Assembly (NCBI GenBank): GCA_015501075.1
Contig: JADNYJ010000046.1
Location: 1-64,000, forward strand
DNA from: Gymnopilus junonius
Taxonomy: Eukaryota > Basidiomycota > Agaricomycetes > Agaricales > Galerinaceae
Length of the DNA: 64,000 nt
Reading direction: 5' to 3'
The notes under the pieces are model-generated. The model saw nothing but the letters and a program-made list of their open reading frames with translations, was not told where the DNA came from and made no database searches. Positions within the stretch are counted from its first letter, which is position 1; every line of letters starts with the position of its first letter. The translations under genes were made by a program, and so were the position numbers. Positions 49,223 through 60,240 of this stretch are shown in pieces.

Positions 49223-49962
49223 TTATATGACACGTTTGACCTCATCGATTTATCAAGCATGAGTAATGCTTGCTTTAGTTCATGAAGTAAGAAGCTCATT
49301 ACCTTTCCTGTGTTGGTGTCGTGCACCCAGCCGGTGACTGCGGTACCTTCAATGATAAGGGGGTTTTCCTTCAAGAACTTGACATCGCCCTCAACACTTT
49401 CGTCCAAGTTTTTGTAAGCAGGAGAAAAATTGACGCTATCCAAGGCCCGAATGACAGTCTTATTTCCAGGAGCCTCTGATTCAATTTGGGCTCTCAGGGA
49501 GTCAGTCTTGAAAGTAAACATTCCACAACCAGTGTGATGAATGATGGCGACCTCACGAGTTCCAAGGAAGCGCTGAGAGAGTATAATGCTTCGGAGGGCC
49601 TCTTTCCTTCATTGTATTTAAGCATACTGAAGATAAAACAAATGGTGAAAATGTTACATACGCCGAAGCTCCAGCGTTGCGGAGTATATGAGCATCTCCA
49701 AGACCAAGGCCAACTTGCGTAGCCGGACTATGTTAAAGTTTTATTGATGGACCTTTATAACCTCCCGTTTGAACACACGTACTCAATGCGGGCATCCATA
49801 CAAGTAACTGGCATGAAAAAGATAAGGATCTCTTTCATTAGGGTTGGGTGCATATTAAAACTCACCGACGACAAGCTTCTTGTTTGGAACGTCGAGCTTG
49901 AGGTCGCCCTTGTCGAAAGAAGCGACATACTTGTCGTTGTGAGTGATGAAAGTCTCAGACAT
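49223..49962 (-). CDS. Beta-class carbonic anhydrase, copy 1
   Basis: Catalyses reversible CO2 hydration, normally cytosolic in fungi (Nce103 type). It starts MSETFITHNDKYVASFDKGD at 49962. Short exons splice to VVVTCMDARID|PATQVGLGLGDAHILRNAGASA|KEALRSIILSQRFLG, then EVAIIHHTGCGMFTFK and TAVTGWVHDTNTGK, with a probable last intron before VKRVI and TAA 49223. The zinc ligands Cys (TCMDAR) and His...Cys (HHTGCG) and the catalytic Asp-Arg dyad are all present. Small third and fourth introns are inferred from frame and family alignment. A TATAAATA box sits about 75 bp upstream. This is the most canonical of three copies in the region. Confidence 0.82.
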
Positions 49963-50034
49963 GATAGGTAAAGAGCAAAATTGAAAGGAACTGAAAGGTT
50001 GTATATGCAAGACAACTTAAAGTTACGACTCACA

Positions 50035-50042
50035 TATTTATA
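50035..50042 (-). promoter_or_regulatory. TATA box of carbonic anhydrase copy 1
   Basis: TATAAATA on the minus strand, about 75 bp before the ATG, conserved at the same distance in copy 3 (57062-57069). Confidence 0.6.
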
Positions 50043-51404
50043 CAGATATAGCTCTCCAGGTATTCGGGCATCATTTGTTCGGCAGAGCATTATCAACCAA
50101 GGCCCACTCACTGTAAGCTATGCGAATTCATAACGTCAATCGGACATCGGCCATTCTGTTAAGCAAGCTTCGTCAGTGAGGACAAGGGCAGTCCGCGCAT
50201 GGCCTGAGTGAGACCGCTATATTTTTGAACATGGCTTCAAAACGTTTAAAGGGAGGTTTGATGCCTTGAAAGACAATAGAATGTATGATTCTTTCTCGCC
50301 GTTGAAAGCCGATGACTTTATGGAGACTCTATAGACCGTTAGGCTAGTCCTTGAATTTAGATGATAGAGGCATCGGAGAGTAAATACCTTGGCATTCATA
50401 TTGGCCGAGCTTAGTTATACCATGGTCATCAAACTCAAAAGAGGGTGTACATGAACTCGTCTTCCAATGCCCCTCACTTCAAATATAATTGACTCATCTA
50501 AATTTCCAGCTTTAATAAACCAGGATGAGCAAGGTCATGAATCGTGAAATTTTGGAAGTTCAACACTTAGACTCCGGTGAACTAGGAGTTGGGTGTTGAT
50601 TTTAAACCTTCAATATACTCTAGGCATAAATAGACTCACAAGGTGTATTTTTGGGGTAGGAGAATAGTGGTGCACTAATGATGCGATAGGAGTGAAAATA
50701 GTGTGTCTTGTCACTGGGAGTTCTGCGAATCAGTAAGGATCAAATAGTATAGTTCAAGGGCAACTTGGCTACTAGCCCAGAGATGACTTTATGCAGGTGT
50801 TATTTGTATTTCTCATCAATGTTACAAATAAAATGCCTGTTAATTGATCCCATTTGGAAGGAACATTGACGAGAAGCAGATGTTGTATGATATCAGAAAC
50901 TCAGGCTGGAAAGCAGATCTGGATTGAAATTTATTGTCGCGTCTCATACAAACATTTATAATATTTCATCAAGAGGACGGTGCCGGCTGTTAGGCCTCAC
51001 ATTCTTGTAGTAAAGGAACTGTATTTAGCAAGTCTCGTGTTCGCCATTTTGCTTACGGAAAAGGCATGGTCTAGACCCAGACTCTCGGAGATAATTTTGG
51101 CTCCTCACCTGAATTCGGAAGCTATGGGTCCGACTTTTTGCGATTGCAAACACTGGGACCTTGTTCAAGGTGACTATAGTCTACTCTTGTATTTTTATAG
51201 AACCGTATGATTGTGGCTGGTATCTAATCTATGCAGTTTGTCTTTTGATCATTTTTCAACTACAAATTGTCGCCGAACAACTTGTGTACTAAACCCAAGC
51301 ACTCTGTTACGGAGACTATGCATGATTTTGGCACCAGGTTAAGCATGGCTGTGTGAGAACTATTTATTTTATTGATCTTTACTATATCAGATTTCAGCAT
51401 ACTG

Positions 51405-51731
51405 CAGATAAATTAGCGGTCAAAAAGGTGCATACGCCGAAGATCCAGCGTTGCGGAGTATACGAGCATCTCCGAGGTCGAGGCCAATTTGCATTGCCGG
51501 ACTATGTTAATATTTTATTGATGGTCATTCAAACCTCGGGTTTGACCCTACTTAGCGCGTGTGTCCATGCAAGTGACTGGTATAAGGGTAAGGATCATTT
51601 CACAGAGGGTTGGATGTATATTAGAACTCACCACCAACAAGCTTGTTAGGGACACCGAGCTTGAGGTCGCCCTTCTTGAAAGAAATGATACATTTGTTGT
51701 TGTGAGGGGCGAAAGTTTCGTGAGCAGACAT
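51405..51731 (-). pseudogene. Beta-class carbonic anhydrase, copy 2, 3'-truncated
   Basis: Exon 1 is intact (MSAHETFAPHNNKC...KKGDLKLGVPNK) and an intron leads to VTCMDTRA (Ala to Thr in the Asp-Ala-Arg motif). A third exon reads QIGLDLGDARILRNAGSSA. Sequence homologous to the fourth exon with the second zinc-ligand block (HHTGCG) is absent. The TATAAATA box found upstream of copies 1 and 3 is not present. It cannot make an active enzyme. Confidence 0.75.
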
Positions 51732-51901
51732 GATTTCAATGGACATAGAACAAGACCTGAGAAAGACCAGAAGATAGTATACGCAAGATAGGTCGTTAAA
51801 CAGATACGGTTCTGCAGGCATTGGGGCATCATTTATTCGACAGATCAACATCAGGAAGTTCACAATTTATTGTGCGCTTTTGGCGGTTTTCCTGCTTACG
51901 A

Positions 51902-52091
51902 CAAGCTAAAAAAAGGTTAGATCAAGTCCAAATGAATAGAATTTTCTCGAAATCGTTTTGATGGACTCTGATGGAACGACTAGCCGAGTGGAGCCGTGAA
52001 AGCCGCTTTTCTCAAAAAGGGATATGGTTACGTTTTACTTTTTACTTTGGCGCTTTTTGGACGCTTTTTGCACTTGCTCAAGCTAAAAAAA
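51902..52091. repeat. Insertion flanked by 13-bp direct repeats within unit 2
   Basis: CAAGCTAAAAAAA occurs at 51902-51914 and again at 52079-52091, bracketing DNA with no counterpart in unit 1. The interior has several GCGCTTTT-like T-rich motifs and no ORF. It could be a small non-autonomous insertion; the boundaries are not proven. Confidence 0.3.
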
Positions 52092-52759
52092 AGAAAGTTG
52101 TGAAACTCCTGATGCATTAGCAAGGTTGGTTCACCCGTAACGTAAATTTTAAGCCAAAATACAACCGGACATCGGTCAATCTTGTCAAGCAAGCTTCGTT
52201 AGTGAGGGCATGGTAGTCCGTGCAGCTGGGCCTGAGTGAAACCGCGATATTTCTAAACGTGTCGTCGAAATGTAAGAAATGATTTGGATGATGTGTAGGT
52301 CCTAATCGATGTTGCAGGTCGGTCGTTTCTTTATAAGGAAGTCCCAGTGACCATCCATATATCGGCTGTCTGGTTAGGGAACAGAGGAAGTAAAAGACTG
52401 AAAATATCGTTTTGATTGAGTAAAAGAGAATTTACATCCAAGCTGCCGCGCTTCAACACTTTAGTTAAAATCCGCAAGGTCATGGGTTGTGAAGGGTTCA
52501 TTTTGACTAAGACCAATCGAGGAGTTAGCTATTAGCGCTGCGATAAGGGAGTCGGAAATGGCGTGCATGTAATTGGCAGTTCTGCGAATCAGCAAGTAAC
52601 AAAGATAGCTCAAGGACAGACTGGCTAGTAGCCTCGAGGTGACTCCATTCGTGTTACTGATTTTGCGTCTCTCATCAATGCCGCAAAAAAATCCTATCAT
52701 CTCTTGATCTTTCACTTACAGGTTTGCTACTTGATCCTGGAATTTGAAGCCTTATAATT

Positions 52760-53366
52760 TGACGAGTTGCTCTGGATAATGTATTCTTCATCGCTATGCG
52801 TCGGTATGTTATTCCTGATTGAATTAGTTAAGATTGTATTGTCTATCTGTCGAACTTCACAGACACCGCCATGCGATGTCTGGTTTTACAGAGGCTGCTT
52901 GTGTCCATTCCATCAAGTTCTCACTCCAAGAGCCTCGATTTACGGCGCGATTGTGCTGAGATTTGATGCATTTTCGGCTTTTGAGAGGAGCGAAAGGTAA
53001 CTCATGTCAGTGGAGTACTGCGGGTTTGGCATGGGTGAGATAAATTGTTATCACTAGCAAGCCAACCCCGAAGACTTACACAATCAATTGCCTGTGTGAA
53101 ACCTTCTCATATTAATGTCGAACGAACGTTTAACCCATTAAAAGTCAATTTCATTATGCCCTTTTGCGAACAAGTCATCATTAGAGGTTATCTGCAAGGT
53201 TTGACCAGAGAATTCTGCATCTTCTGATTGGCTTGAGGCTGTGGGGCTTCGACAATTCCTTAGGAATAATCCAACTTGCAGATAACCTCTATTAACTATC
53301 TTCCGCAGATCATGCATGTTCATGGCTCCATGATTGCAACTTGCATTTCAAACCATTACATGGGGC
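52760..53366. other. Spacer equivalent to 58050-58878
   Basis: Short matches (for example GTCTATCTGTCGA, TCTCACTCCA) show common origin with the stretch after unit 3. No intact ORF. Confidence 0.35.
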
Positions 53367-54030
53367 TCAAACCATGTACTGCGGCCTCCGTTCCGACACG
53401 GTAAGGAAAGGGTCCTTCCTATCCAGCCATCTCATAACTGGAGCCTGCGCCCCTGTCGGAAAGACTGGAGGAGGCATCTTTGACAGCTCGATTGCGCAAC
53501 GAGCAGCCACGATGACGATGGGTGCTACGATCACTGCAATTCATTGTAAAATATGATCAACAAAAATGTTGAAAACGAGTTACTAGAACGGACGTACTTA
53601 TTAGGACGGCCAACGTTGCCATAGTAGTAATAGCGCTACAGATGCCTCGTCCGATAGGTTTGAGATGCTCATTCGGGCCAGAGTAGCACTTGCTCGGAAG
53701 TTCGATGGTGAGATTGGTACCAGAAACTGACAAATACACGCGTTATAAGCGTTTACTTTCATTAAATAGAACGACGAAAAGGAAGAGGAAGCATGATAAG
53801 AATAACATATATACCAATGGAATAGCCACTATCAAGGTACGTTGGGTCCAGCAGTGCTTGGAAGAGGGTTGACAAGAGGTTTGCGTGGTCTTCGAGCATT
53901 GCTATACACAACGAAGGTAGCGGCTAGCACTGCCAGGTAAAAAAAGAAGAAAGTCGTTGGCGTGATGTTTCTGACTCCTGAGAGGGAGCTACTTAGTAAC
54001 GGATGAACGTACAAACCACAATGGAAAACC
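53367..54030 (-). pseudogene. Fusion remnant of two multi-spanning membrane protein genes (deletion copy)
   Basis: The 5' part (about 54030-53852) matches the 3' end of the gene at 60617-61556, including LAATFVVYSNARRPRKPLVN and PLPST. At about 53850 it jumps into sequence matching 59394 downward (the membrane gene ending at 58879), including LSVSGTNLTIELPSKCYSG and a C terminus MPPPVFPTGAQAPVMRWLDR to TGA 53367. The roughly 1.39 kb present in the other copy between these points is missing. The join gives a stop soon after PLPST. Confidence 0.6.
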
Positions 54031-54239
54031 AAACACAGTTATTCATGGTATGAATGAATTCACAGTTGTAATGACCGTATCCACACTCTATGGCCCGTCG
54101 AAGACGGAGAATGCTTCAGAAACTGAATTTCAAGCGGCATCAGTCAACGTTATCAGAAAAGAGAAAGAAATAGAAGCAGAGACCGATAAGAAAGACGAAA
54201 TATGGAATGACGTACTAAACAGAATAAGGGTATGAGCAA

Positions 54240-54540
54240 AATTACGTGACAAAATGCACTAAGAGAAACTCTTCCATCAGGAGAGATCGATATTATTTCA
54301 GTAATAAGATTTGCTCCTTTGATGACTAAGAAGAAAGAAGCAATTCCGGAAGGAGGAGAGAAAATAATGAGTGTATAATTAAATTAAAGGAAAATAATCA
54401 TACCTGATGTCTAGCCTGGGTAAGATTTTCCATGGTAAGCGCAGGCAAGGGAGTAAAGGGTAAGTTTGACAGTGGCACAAGACGAAGAAGGAGACGAAGA
54501 CGAAAATCACGAAAGACAACAGTGGACTACATAGATAGTT
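54240..54540. other. Spacer, end of the duplicated membrane-gene segment
   Basis: Similarity to the other copy (near 61080-61110) fades around 54180-54235. Nothing else recognised. Confidence 0.35.
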
Positions 54541-54549
54541 TTCGTACAC

Positions 54550-54845
54550 AACTTCTCACTTCTTTTTGTAGTTTTTTTCTTTTTCTTCTTTTTCTTTTTC
54601 TTCCTTTCTTTCTTTCTCTTCTCTTTTTCGTTCCTTGTTTCCTTTCTCTCTCCCTCTTTTCTTTTCTCTCCCCTCCCCCTTCATGCTTTTTCCTCTTCTT
54701 TTCTCACCTTCTCCTTTTTCCTTGCCTTCTCCTCCCCTCTTCTCTTGTTCTCTCTCTGGAAGTTCACACACATCTGTATATAGCAAACAGCATCTTTCTC
54801 GCATTTCCTCTCCCTCTCTCTCTCTCTCTCTCTTTCTCCCTTTTC
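54550..54845. repeat. Polypyrimidine low-complexity tract with (CT)n microsatellite
   Basis: Almost 300 bp of T/C on the plus strand, ending in a CT dinucleotide run (about 54809-54833). ORFs through it on both strands are composition artefacts. Confidence 0.8.
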
Positions 54846-55056
54846 TTTAACGTATTTTAATTCACAGTAATTCCGTACACCTTACCTTATACTTACATGC
54901 AGTACTAACATGGCACGCACGACGTGCCTGCGCGTCTCTTCAAGTAGGCCCACCTCTTAACTGTCGAGTACAAAGTATATAGAACTGGACGACAAAGTAG
55001 TACACCATAGATAGAAGTCCGACATAAGGCAAGCGCCTCAAAGGACAGTAAATGGG

Positions 55057-55078
55057 AAAAAAAAAAAAAAAAAAAAAG
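55057..55078. repeat. Poly(A) run of about 22
   Basis: Uninterrupted A run on the plus strand; the neighbouring sequence shows no gene to which it would be a retrotransposed tail. Confidence 0.8.
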
Positions 55079-55580
55079 TTTGACAGTGGGCTGCTTGAAG
55101 TACCATTTCGGATGTTATGAACAGTCACATCAACACCTGTCAGTGTCACGTTGTATCATCACGTGGTTCGGGCCTTGTGGGCGAACCCCAACGTAAGTAC
55201 GCCGTACTTAATGATCTTAATGATCATCATCATTCGCCAGCATCCTCTTTTATCTTCCTTTTCCAAAATCCGATCGGGCTCTTGCTGTGCTCTCCAAGTT
55301 CCTTCAAACTTGCTTTAAATATGCTTAGCGATAACTTTCCGACTGGAAACTTGGAATATTTTCGACTCTCGGCGTTTTCAATGACCATCAAAACTTCCCA
55401 AAAACTTCCATACTTAGTACTTATCTAGACGCCGCCGCTCGCGCAGGCAGTATTAATTCCTTCGAATAGAACTTTGCCAATTTTAAACTGGAAGCTGCTC
55501 ATCTGGCCGGGACTGCAAAAAGATTACCTGGCGCTTTTTGTGCTAAGGGCTATTGCTTTCATGTACTCTAGGCTGTGAAA

Positions 55581-55799
55581 AGAGAAGGGACATCCCAAAA
55601 GTGATAATGGCGTTAACAACATCACTATCTGTCGGCTCCGTATTAATTTCATAAAACCTTGAACTCGTTCCCGTCCTCGCATCATACAGCCCATTAAACA
55701 CCACGCCAATAAGACACATCACCGTCAACAACCCAAAGTTGACAATGACATTGAAGTTTGTCTCCTTTTCAATCTTACTCCTTTCACTCCGCGTGTCGC
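55581..55799 (-). pseudogene. Displaced fragment of the P4-ATPase gene
   Basis: Matches 43952-44169 of the flippase gene, encoding [33 protein letters not shown] and DVVNAIITF. Homology continues a few bases past the exon end into the parent intron, and the GT donor has become GG, so this is a DNA-level copy rather than a retrocopy. It lies directly beside carbonic anhydrase unit 3. Confidence 0.85.
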
Positions 55800-56239
55800 A
55801 TCGTTTTTCAGGACGGAAGTGCTTGAAAATTTTAGTAGTAAAGTAACTGTTACTGAGTCTCGTGCATTTATGATCCGAACCTTGGCCGCGATGGTTTTGG
55901 CTCGTTCACTAAATTTGGTAAGCTATGGGTCCAAATTTTGCAAGCCAAGCAGACTGAACCACTTGAACCTTCTTCAAGGCCATGTTTTGCCCCTGCATTT
56001 TTATTCCAGTATAGAATCCCCTGAATTTTGATGGTATCCAATCCAGAGTGTTTGTCTTCCTAACATTCTTTGACTGCTCGATTTCACTCGCGCAACACAT
56101 TACTTTCAAACATTGAACTATGCTTTGTAACAGTAATTACACATAATTTGACACCAGCTCAAGATAGACCTCATGCAAGGCAAATATTTCATTGACACAT
56201 TCAAGACTACATTGTAGAGAAGTGGTTCCATACATCTGA

Positions 56240-56996
56240 ACGGAGCGTCGAGTTTAAACGGTACGTTGATCTTATTGGTTTATCAAGTGTGAGTATGGTT
56301 TACTCGGGTTCATGAGGGATAGGAACCATTACCTTTCCTGTAGTGGTATCCTGGACCCAGCCGGTAACCACGGTGCCTTCTTCGAGAAGAGGGTTTGCTT
56401 TCAACCATTTGACATCGCCGTCAACGCTATCCTCTAAGTTCTTATAAAGATAAAGAGCGGAGAAATCGACATTATCCACGGCCTGGGCGACACCCGAATT
56501 TCCAGGATGCTCTGATTTAATTCGGTCTTCTATGTTGTCAAGTTCGAAAGAAAACAATCCGCAGTCAGTGTGGTGAATGATGGCGACTTCGCGAACTCCA
56601 AGGAAGCGCTGAGAGACTATGATGCTTCGGAGGGCCTCTCTCCTGTGTTGTATTTAAGCGTCCTGAAGATAACCCCAACAGTGAAAATGTTACATACGCC
56701 GAAGCTCCAGCGTTGCGGAGTATATGAGCATCTCCAAGGCCGAGGCCAACTTGCGTAGCCGGACTATGTTAACGTTAATTGATGGACCTTTATAACCTCC
56801 CGTTGAACACACGTACTCAATGCGGGCATCCATACAAGTAACTGGCATGAAAAAGATAAGGATCACTTTCATTAGGGTTGGATGCGTATTAAAACTCACC
56901 GACGACAACCTTCTTGTTTGGAACGTCGAGCTTGAGGTCGCCCTTGTCGAAAGAAGCGACATACTTGTCGTTGTGAGCGATGAAAGTATCGGACAT
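56240..56996 (-). CDS. Beta-class carbonic anhydrase, copy 3
   Basis: Same exon plan as copy 1. It starts MSDTFIAHNDKYVASFDKGD at 56996, then VTCMDARI, GLGLGDAHILRNAGASA, REALRSIIVSQRFLG, EVAIIHHTDCGLFSFEL, a loop with two extra residues (ALYLYKNLEDS) and TVVTGWVQDTTTGK. Zinc-binding Cys, His and Cys are kept, but the usual Gly in HHTGCG is Asp here. The 3' end after TGK uses a further small exon whose stop I could not place with certainty; the plain reading stops at 56300. The TATA box is conserved upstream. Probably functional, with altered properties possible. Confidence 0.78.
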
Positions 56997-57061
56997 GATA
57001 GGTAAAGAGCAAAATTGAAAATGACTCGAGGACTGTATATGCAGTACAAATTACACTCGCA

Positions 57062-57069
57062 TATTTATA
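57062..57069 (-). promoter_or_regulatory. TATA box of carbonic anhydrase copy 3
   Basis: TATAAATA on the minus strand, at the same distance from the ATG as in copy 1. Confidence 0.6.
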
Positions 57070-57272
57070 CTCTGCAGATATGGCTCTCCAGGTATTCGGG
57101 TATCATCTGTTCGGCGGAGCATTATCTCAAGGCGAGTCATTCACTGTAAGCTATTTCAGTTTAGAACTGAAATCGACATGGGGACCTTCCATTTAGCAAG
57201 CTTCTTCGGTGAGGACAAGGGTACCCACGCATGTCTTGAGTGGGACAGCTATATTTTTGAACATGGCTCCAG

Positions 57273-57453
57273 AGCGCTTGGAGGGGGGTTTGAAGCCTTG
57301 AAAGACGGTAAAATGTATGATTCATTTTCGCCGTTGCAAGCGGGTAACTTTATGGAGACTCAAAGCGCTTGAAGGGAGGCTTGATGGCCTGAAAGGCAAT
57401 AAAATGTAAGATTCTTTTTTGCCATTTCAAGCCGTAACTTTATGGAGACTCTG
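57273..57453. repeat. Tandem duplication, about 91 bp
   Basis: AGCGCTTG at 57273 and 57364 start two diverged head-to-tail copies, both ending ...AACTTTATGGAGACTC. Unit 1 has only one copy of this stretch (near 50236). Confidence 0.7.
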
Positions 57454-58060
57454 CGGTTCGTTCCCTAGTCGTTGAATTCGGGTGACAGGCATAGGAGAGC
57501 AAATACCTCGGCATTCGTATTGGCCGAGCTCACTTATCCCATGGTCGTCAAGAGTCGAAAGAGTGTCCATGAACTTATCTTCCAATCTGCCTTACTTCAG
57601 AGATAATTTACTCGTCTACATTCCCTTCTCCAGCGAACCAGGATAAGCAAAGTCACAAGTCGTGAGAGTTCAACAAGGAGTTAGCTACTAAGGGCTTGTT
57701 CGGCGTCAAGTTTAGTGCGCAAGCGATGGAATTTGGCAGAGTCCCAGTCGTACTAAGCCGAACAAGGCCTAACTTTAGACCTTCAATGTAGATCACACAG
57801 CATATACTTAAACGGACTTGTACTTCCGGGGTAGGATAATAGTGATGGATTGATGGATTGATGGTGTGATTGTAGTGTGATAAGAGGAGCGAAAGTTGCG
57901 TGCCTTGGAGCTCTGCGAATGAGTAAGGAGCAAATATAGTTTAAGGACAAATTGGCTATTAGCGTAAGGGCGACTCTACATATTCGGGCGTTATTTGTGT
58001 CTGTCTTCAAAGTTACACAAAAGATTCCTATCATCTCTTGATCTCTGACTACAGGCTTGT

Positions 58061-58492
58061 TTGCCATTCCTGACTGAGGTAGTGAACATCACATCGTCTA
58101 TCTGTCGATTTTTATCGCCACTGACATTGGATGGGAATTTGCGGACCAGTATTGTATCGTTCTATGGGGCGGTGAGTCCACCTTTCCACAGTCCGACAAA
58201 GTCCTTGCTAATTTCAAATTCTCACTCCAATAGCCTCGGCGTTGATGATGAGATTGTGTTGGACGTCGGACTTGAAAGACAGGGAAGTTCGTCTCATGGC
58301 CCATGGGCTACTGGTTGTGTGTTGACGGGATGCCCCAAAGACCTTTCACAATCACATGTCGGAGCAGAACTTCCTCGCATTGGTATTAAACGACCTTTGG
58401 GCTCCTTATCTTGGCGTCATACCAAAAGTAAAATAGGACGAGAACTCATGTTCGCCCCAAACCACATCACTTCGCGCTCGGTTTGCCAGTAA
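58061..58492 (+). other. Unassigned 143-codon open frame
   Basis: Uninterrupted frame with HGPWATGCVLTGCPKDLSQ and a basic C-terminal half. No family recognised and no intact counterpart in the parallel spacer at 52760-53366, so it may be chance. Reported only because of its length in a gene-poor spacer. Confidence 0.2.
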
Positions 58493-58878
58493 TTGGCATA
58501 CAATCTCCATTAGGTTGGCTGTCAGAATTTGGGGAGAGGTAACAAAGCAATACTGTCACCAGAAAACACAGGAAACCCCACTGCGACACACAATTACTTT
58601 ACCTAGCCACCTGCAGTTCACTATTCCGTTGCTATTCCGCAGTCTTAACCCACCATTGATGTTTCTTTCGCTTCTTGATCTCTTTGGCTTCTTTTACTCC
58701 TGACTTCATTAGCCTTCTTTCCCGACCTCCAACATTGCACGATTGATATCAATTCCTCGGAAATAAAATAAATGGCCCATAAAAATGTCAATTTCAATGC
58801 GTCACAAATCGTCATTGACTATCTTTCGCAGATTGCGCATATTACTCGCAACTAACATTCAAACCTGTTACCTCAGGT

Positions 58879-60240
58879 TCAAACCATGTATTGCTGCCTC
58901 CGTTCCGAAACGGTAAGGAAAGGATCGTTCCTATCTAGCCATCTCATAACTGGAGCCTGTGCTCCTGTCGGAAAAACTGGAGGAGGCATCTTTGCCAGCT
59001 CGATTGCGCGACGGGCAGCCACGAAAATGATAGTAGTCGCTACAATCACTGCAAAATTATTGTAAGGTATAAAAATATACGATCATAGAAGAAACTGTGT
59101 GGAATCCACGCACTTATAAGAACTGCCAACCATGCGGAAACTGCCATGGATGTAATAGCGCTGCATGTGCCTCGTCCGATGAGTTTGAGATGCTCATTCG
59201 AGCCGGAGTAGCACTTGCTCGGAAGTTCGATGGTGAGAATGGTACCAGAGACTGACAAATACACACGTCGTAAGCGTCCACTTTCATTATATAGAACGAC
59301 GTAAAGGAAAGGAAGGCAGCATAGAAAGAATAGCGTACATGCGAACAGGATGAGAATACCAATGGAATAGCCACCATCAAGGTACGTTGGGTCACTGGAT
59401 TCATCCTTAGCTGATTGAATCCTTGAGAAAGGTTAAGAGGTGAGTGTAGAGTAGGTTATCAGACAAGATGGGTCATACAAGTAACACAGAGCAGCAAAAT
59501 GACTCAAAGCAAGTAATATTGCAACGCAAACGATGCCGAAGAGAAGAGCTGATCCCAAGGAAGCTGTCAGAGATACGAAGGACAACAATATTGAAGGAAG
59601 AGCAACTTCTCACCTTCTTTCTTCGGATGAAGGTACGAAAGAACCAGAATACCTAGAACAAGGTTGAGAGTAGCAAGAAAGATAGCAATGCCTGTCATCA
59701 GAATACCGAAATCTGTCAATTCCCTTTGGATACGACAAGGCTATCAAAGCACTCAACCGATGTAAAACCACTGCTTGCAGACCACCTCCAGTGCGCGCTT
59801 CAAACGCATCCTTAGCGCTGATTTCAGCTGACCGGACCCGCCGGTCGCCGCATCAGCACCGCTGGAGTTGAAGTTGGTCGTGGACGATGCAGATTCCATG
59901 CCTTGACGCATGATTCTTTGCACTTGGACTCGACTTGAAGAGGGGTCGTTGAAGTTATAGGTCACTAAAGCGTTAAACTTGGATTAGACTCCGTCAACGG
60001 AAGTGCTAGTGTTGTCGATTGGCGCTGCCAAGGGGTGTATAGAGTTGGATGGTCCAGCCTGTGGTCGCCGTCAAGGGAAGAGACGCAACAACGGCAGCGT
60101 CGTTGCTATAAATTCCATTTGGATCTCCATCAAATTCGAAACGTTTCGTCGGACCGAGATGAGCGGAGGAGCGGACTTTTGGCTTGGAACCAGGAATTCA
60201 GACGCTGTTTTAAGTATAATTCTGTTCGTCTTGTATTTCA
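58879..60240 (-). CDS. Multi-spanning membrane protein, hypothetical
   Basis: Several exons can be read: an N-terminal extracytosolic part (DGDPNGIYSNDAAVVASLPL, TGWTIQLYTPLG), TYNFNDPSSSRVQVQRIM and a Gly/Ser linker, then hydrophobic exons (DFGILMTGIAIFLATLNLVL; GSALLFGIVCVAILLALSHF; GGYSIGILILFACTLFFLCC), the conserved ELPSKCYSGSNEHLKLIGRG, another helix (VIVATTIIFVAARRAIEL) and the tail MPPPVFPTGAQAPVMRWLDR ending at TGA 58879. The 5' end is uncertain: a frame change near 60130 precedes the first clear block. A deletion copy is at 53367-54030. I do not recognise a named family; it is probably a plasma-membrane or secretory-pathway protein. Confidence 0.5.

Larger units (their letters stand above)
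48900..50830. repeat. Carbonic anhydrase repeat unit 1
   Basis: Shares an upstream landmark (ACCTTGTTCAGGGCC near 48970), a carbonic anhydrase gene and a promoter-side block (near 50180-50430) with units at about 50970-52720 and 55810-58050. The unit ends are approximate because divergence rises there. Confidence 0.6.
50970..52720. repeat. Carbonic anhydrase repeat unit 2
   Basis: Parallel to units 1 and 3: landmark CCTTGTTCAAGGTGAC near 51160, gene remnant 51405-51731, then a promoter-side block resuming near 52160-52260. It carries about 300 bp (51870-52150) absent from unit 1. Confidence 0.55.
55810..58050. repeat. Carbonic anhydrase repeat unit 3
   Basis: Parallels unit 2 from the first landmark (AAGCTATGGGTCC near 55920, compare 51119) through the carbonic anhydrase gene to the promoter-side block (57200-57480) and the GATCTCTG-type end near 58040. 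Confidence 0.6.

Noticed and set aside
54432..54860. 142-codon ORF and antisense ORF over the polypyrimidine tract
   Set aside because: Phe/Leu/Ser/Pro on one strand and Lys/Glu/Arg on the other follow directly from T/C composition.
55057..55799. Flippase fragment as a retrocopy with a poly(A) tail
   Set aside because: The A run is on the wrong strand and 500 bp away, and the fragment includes parental intron bases.
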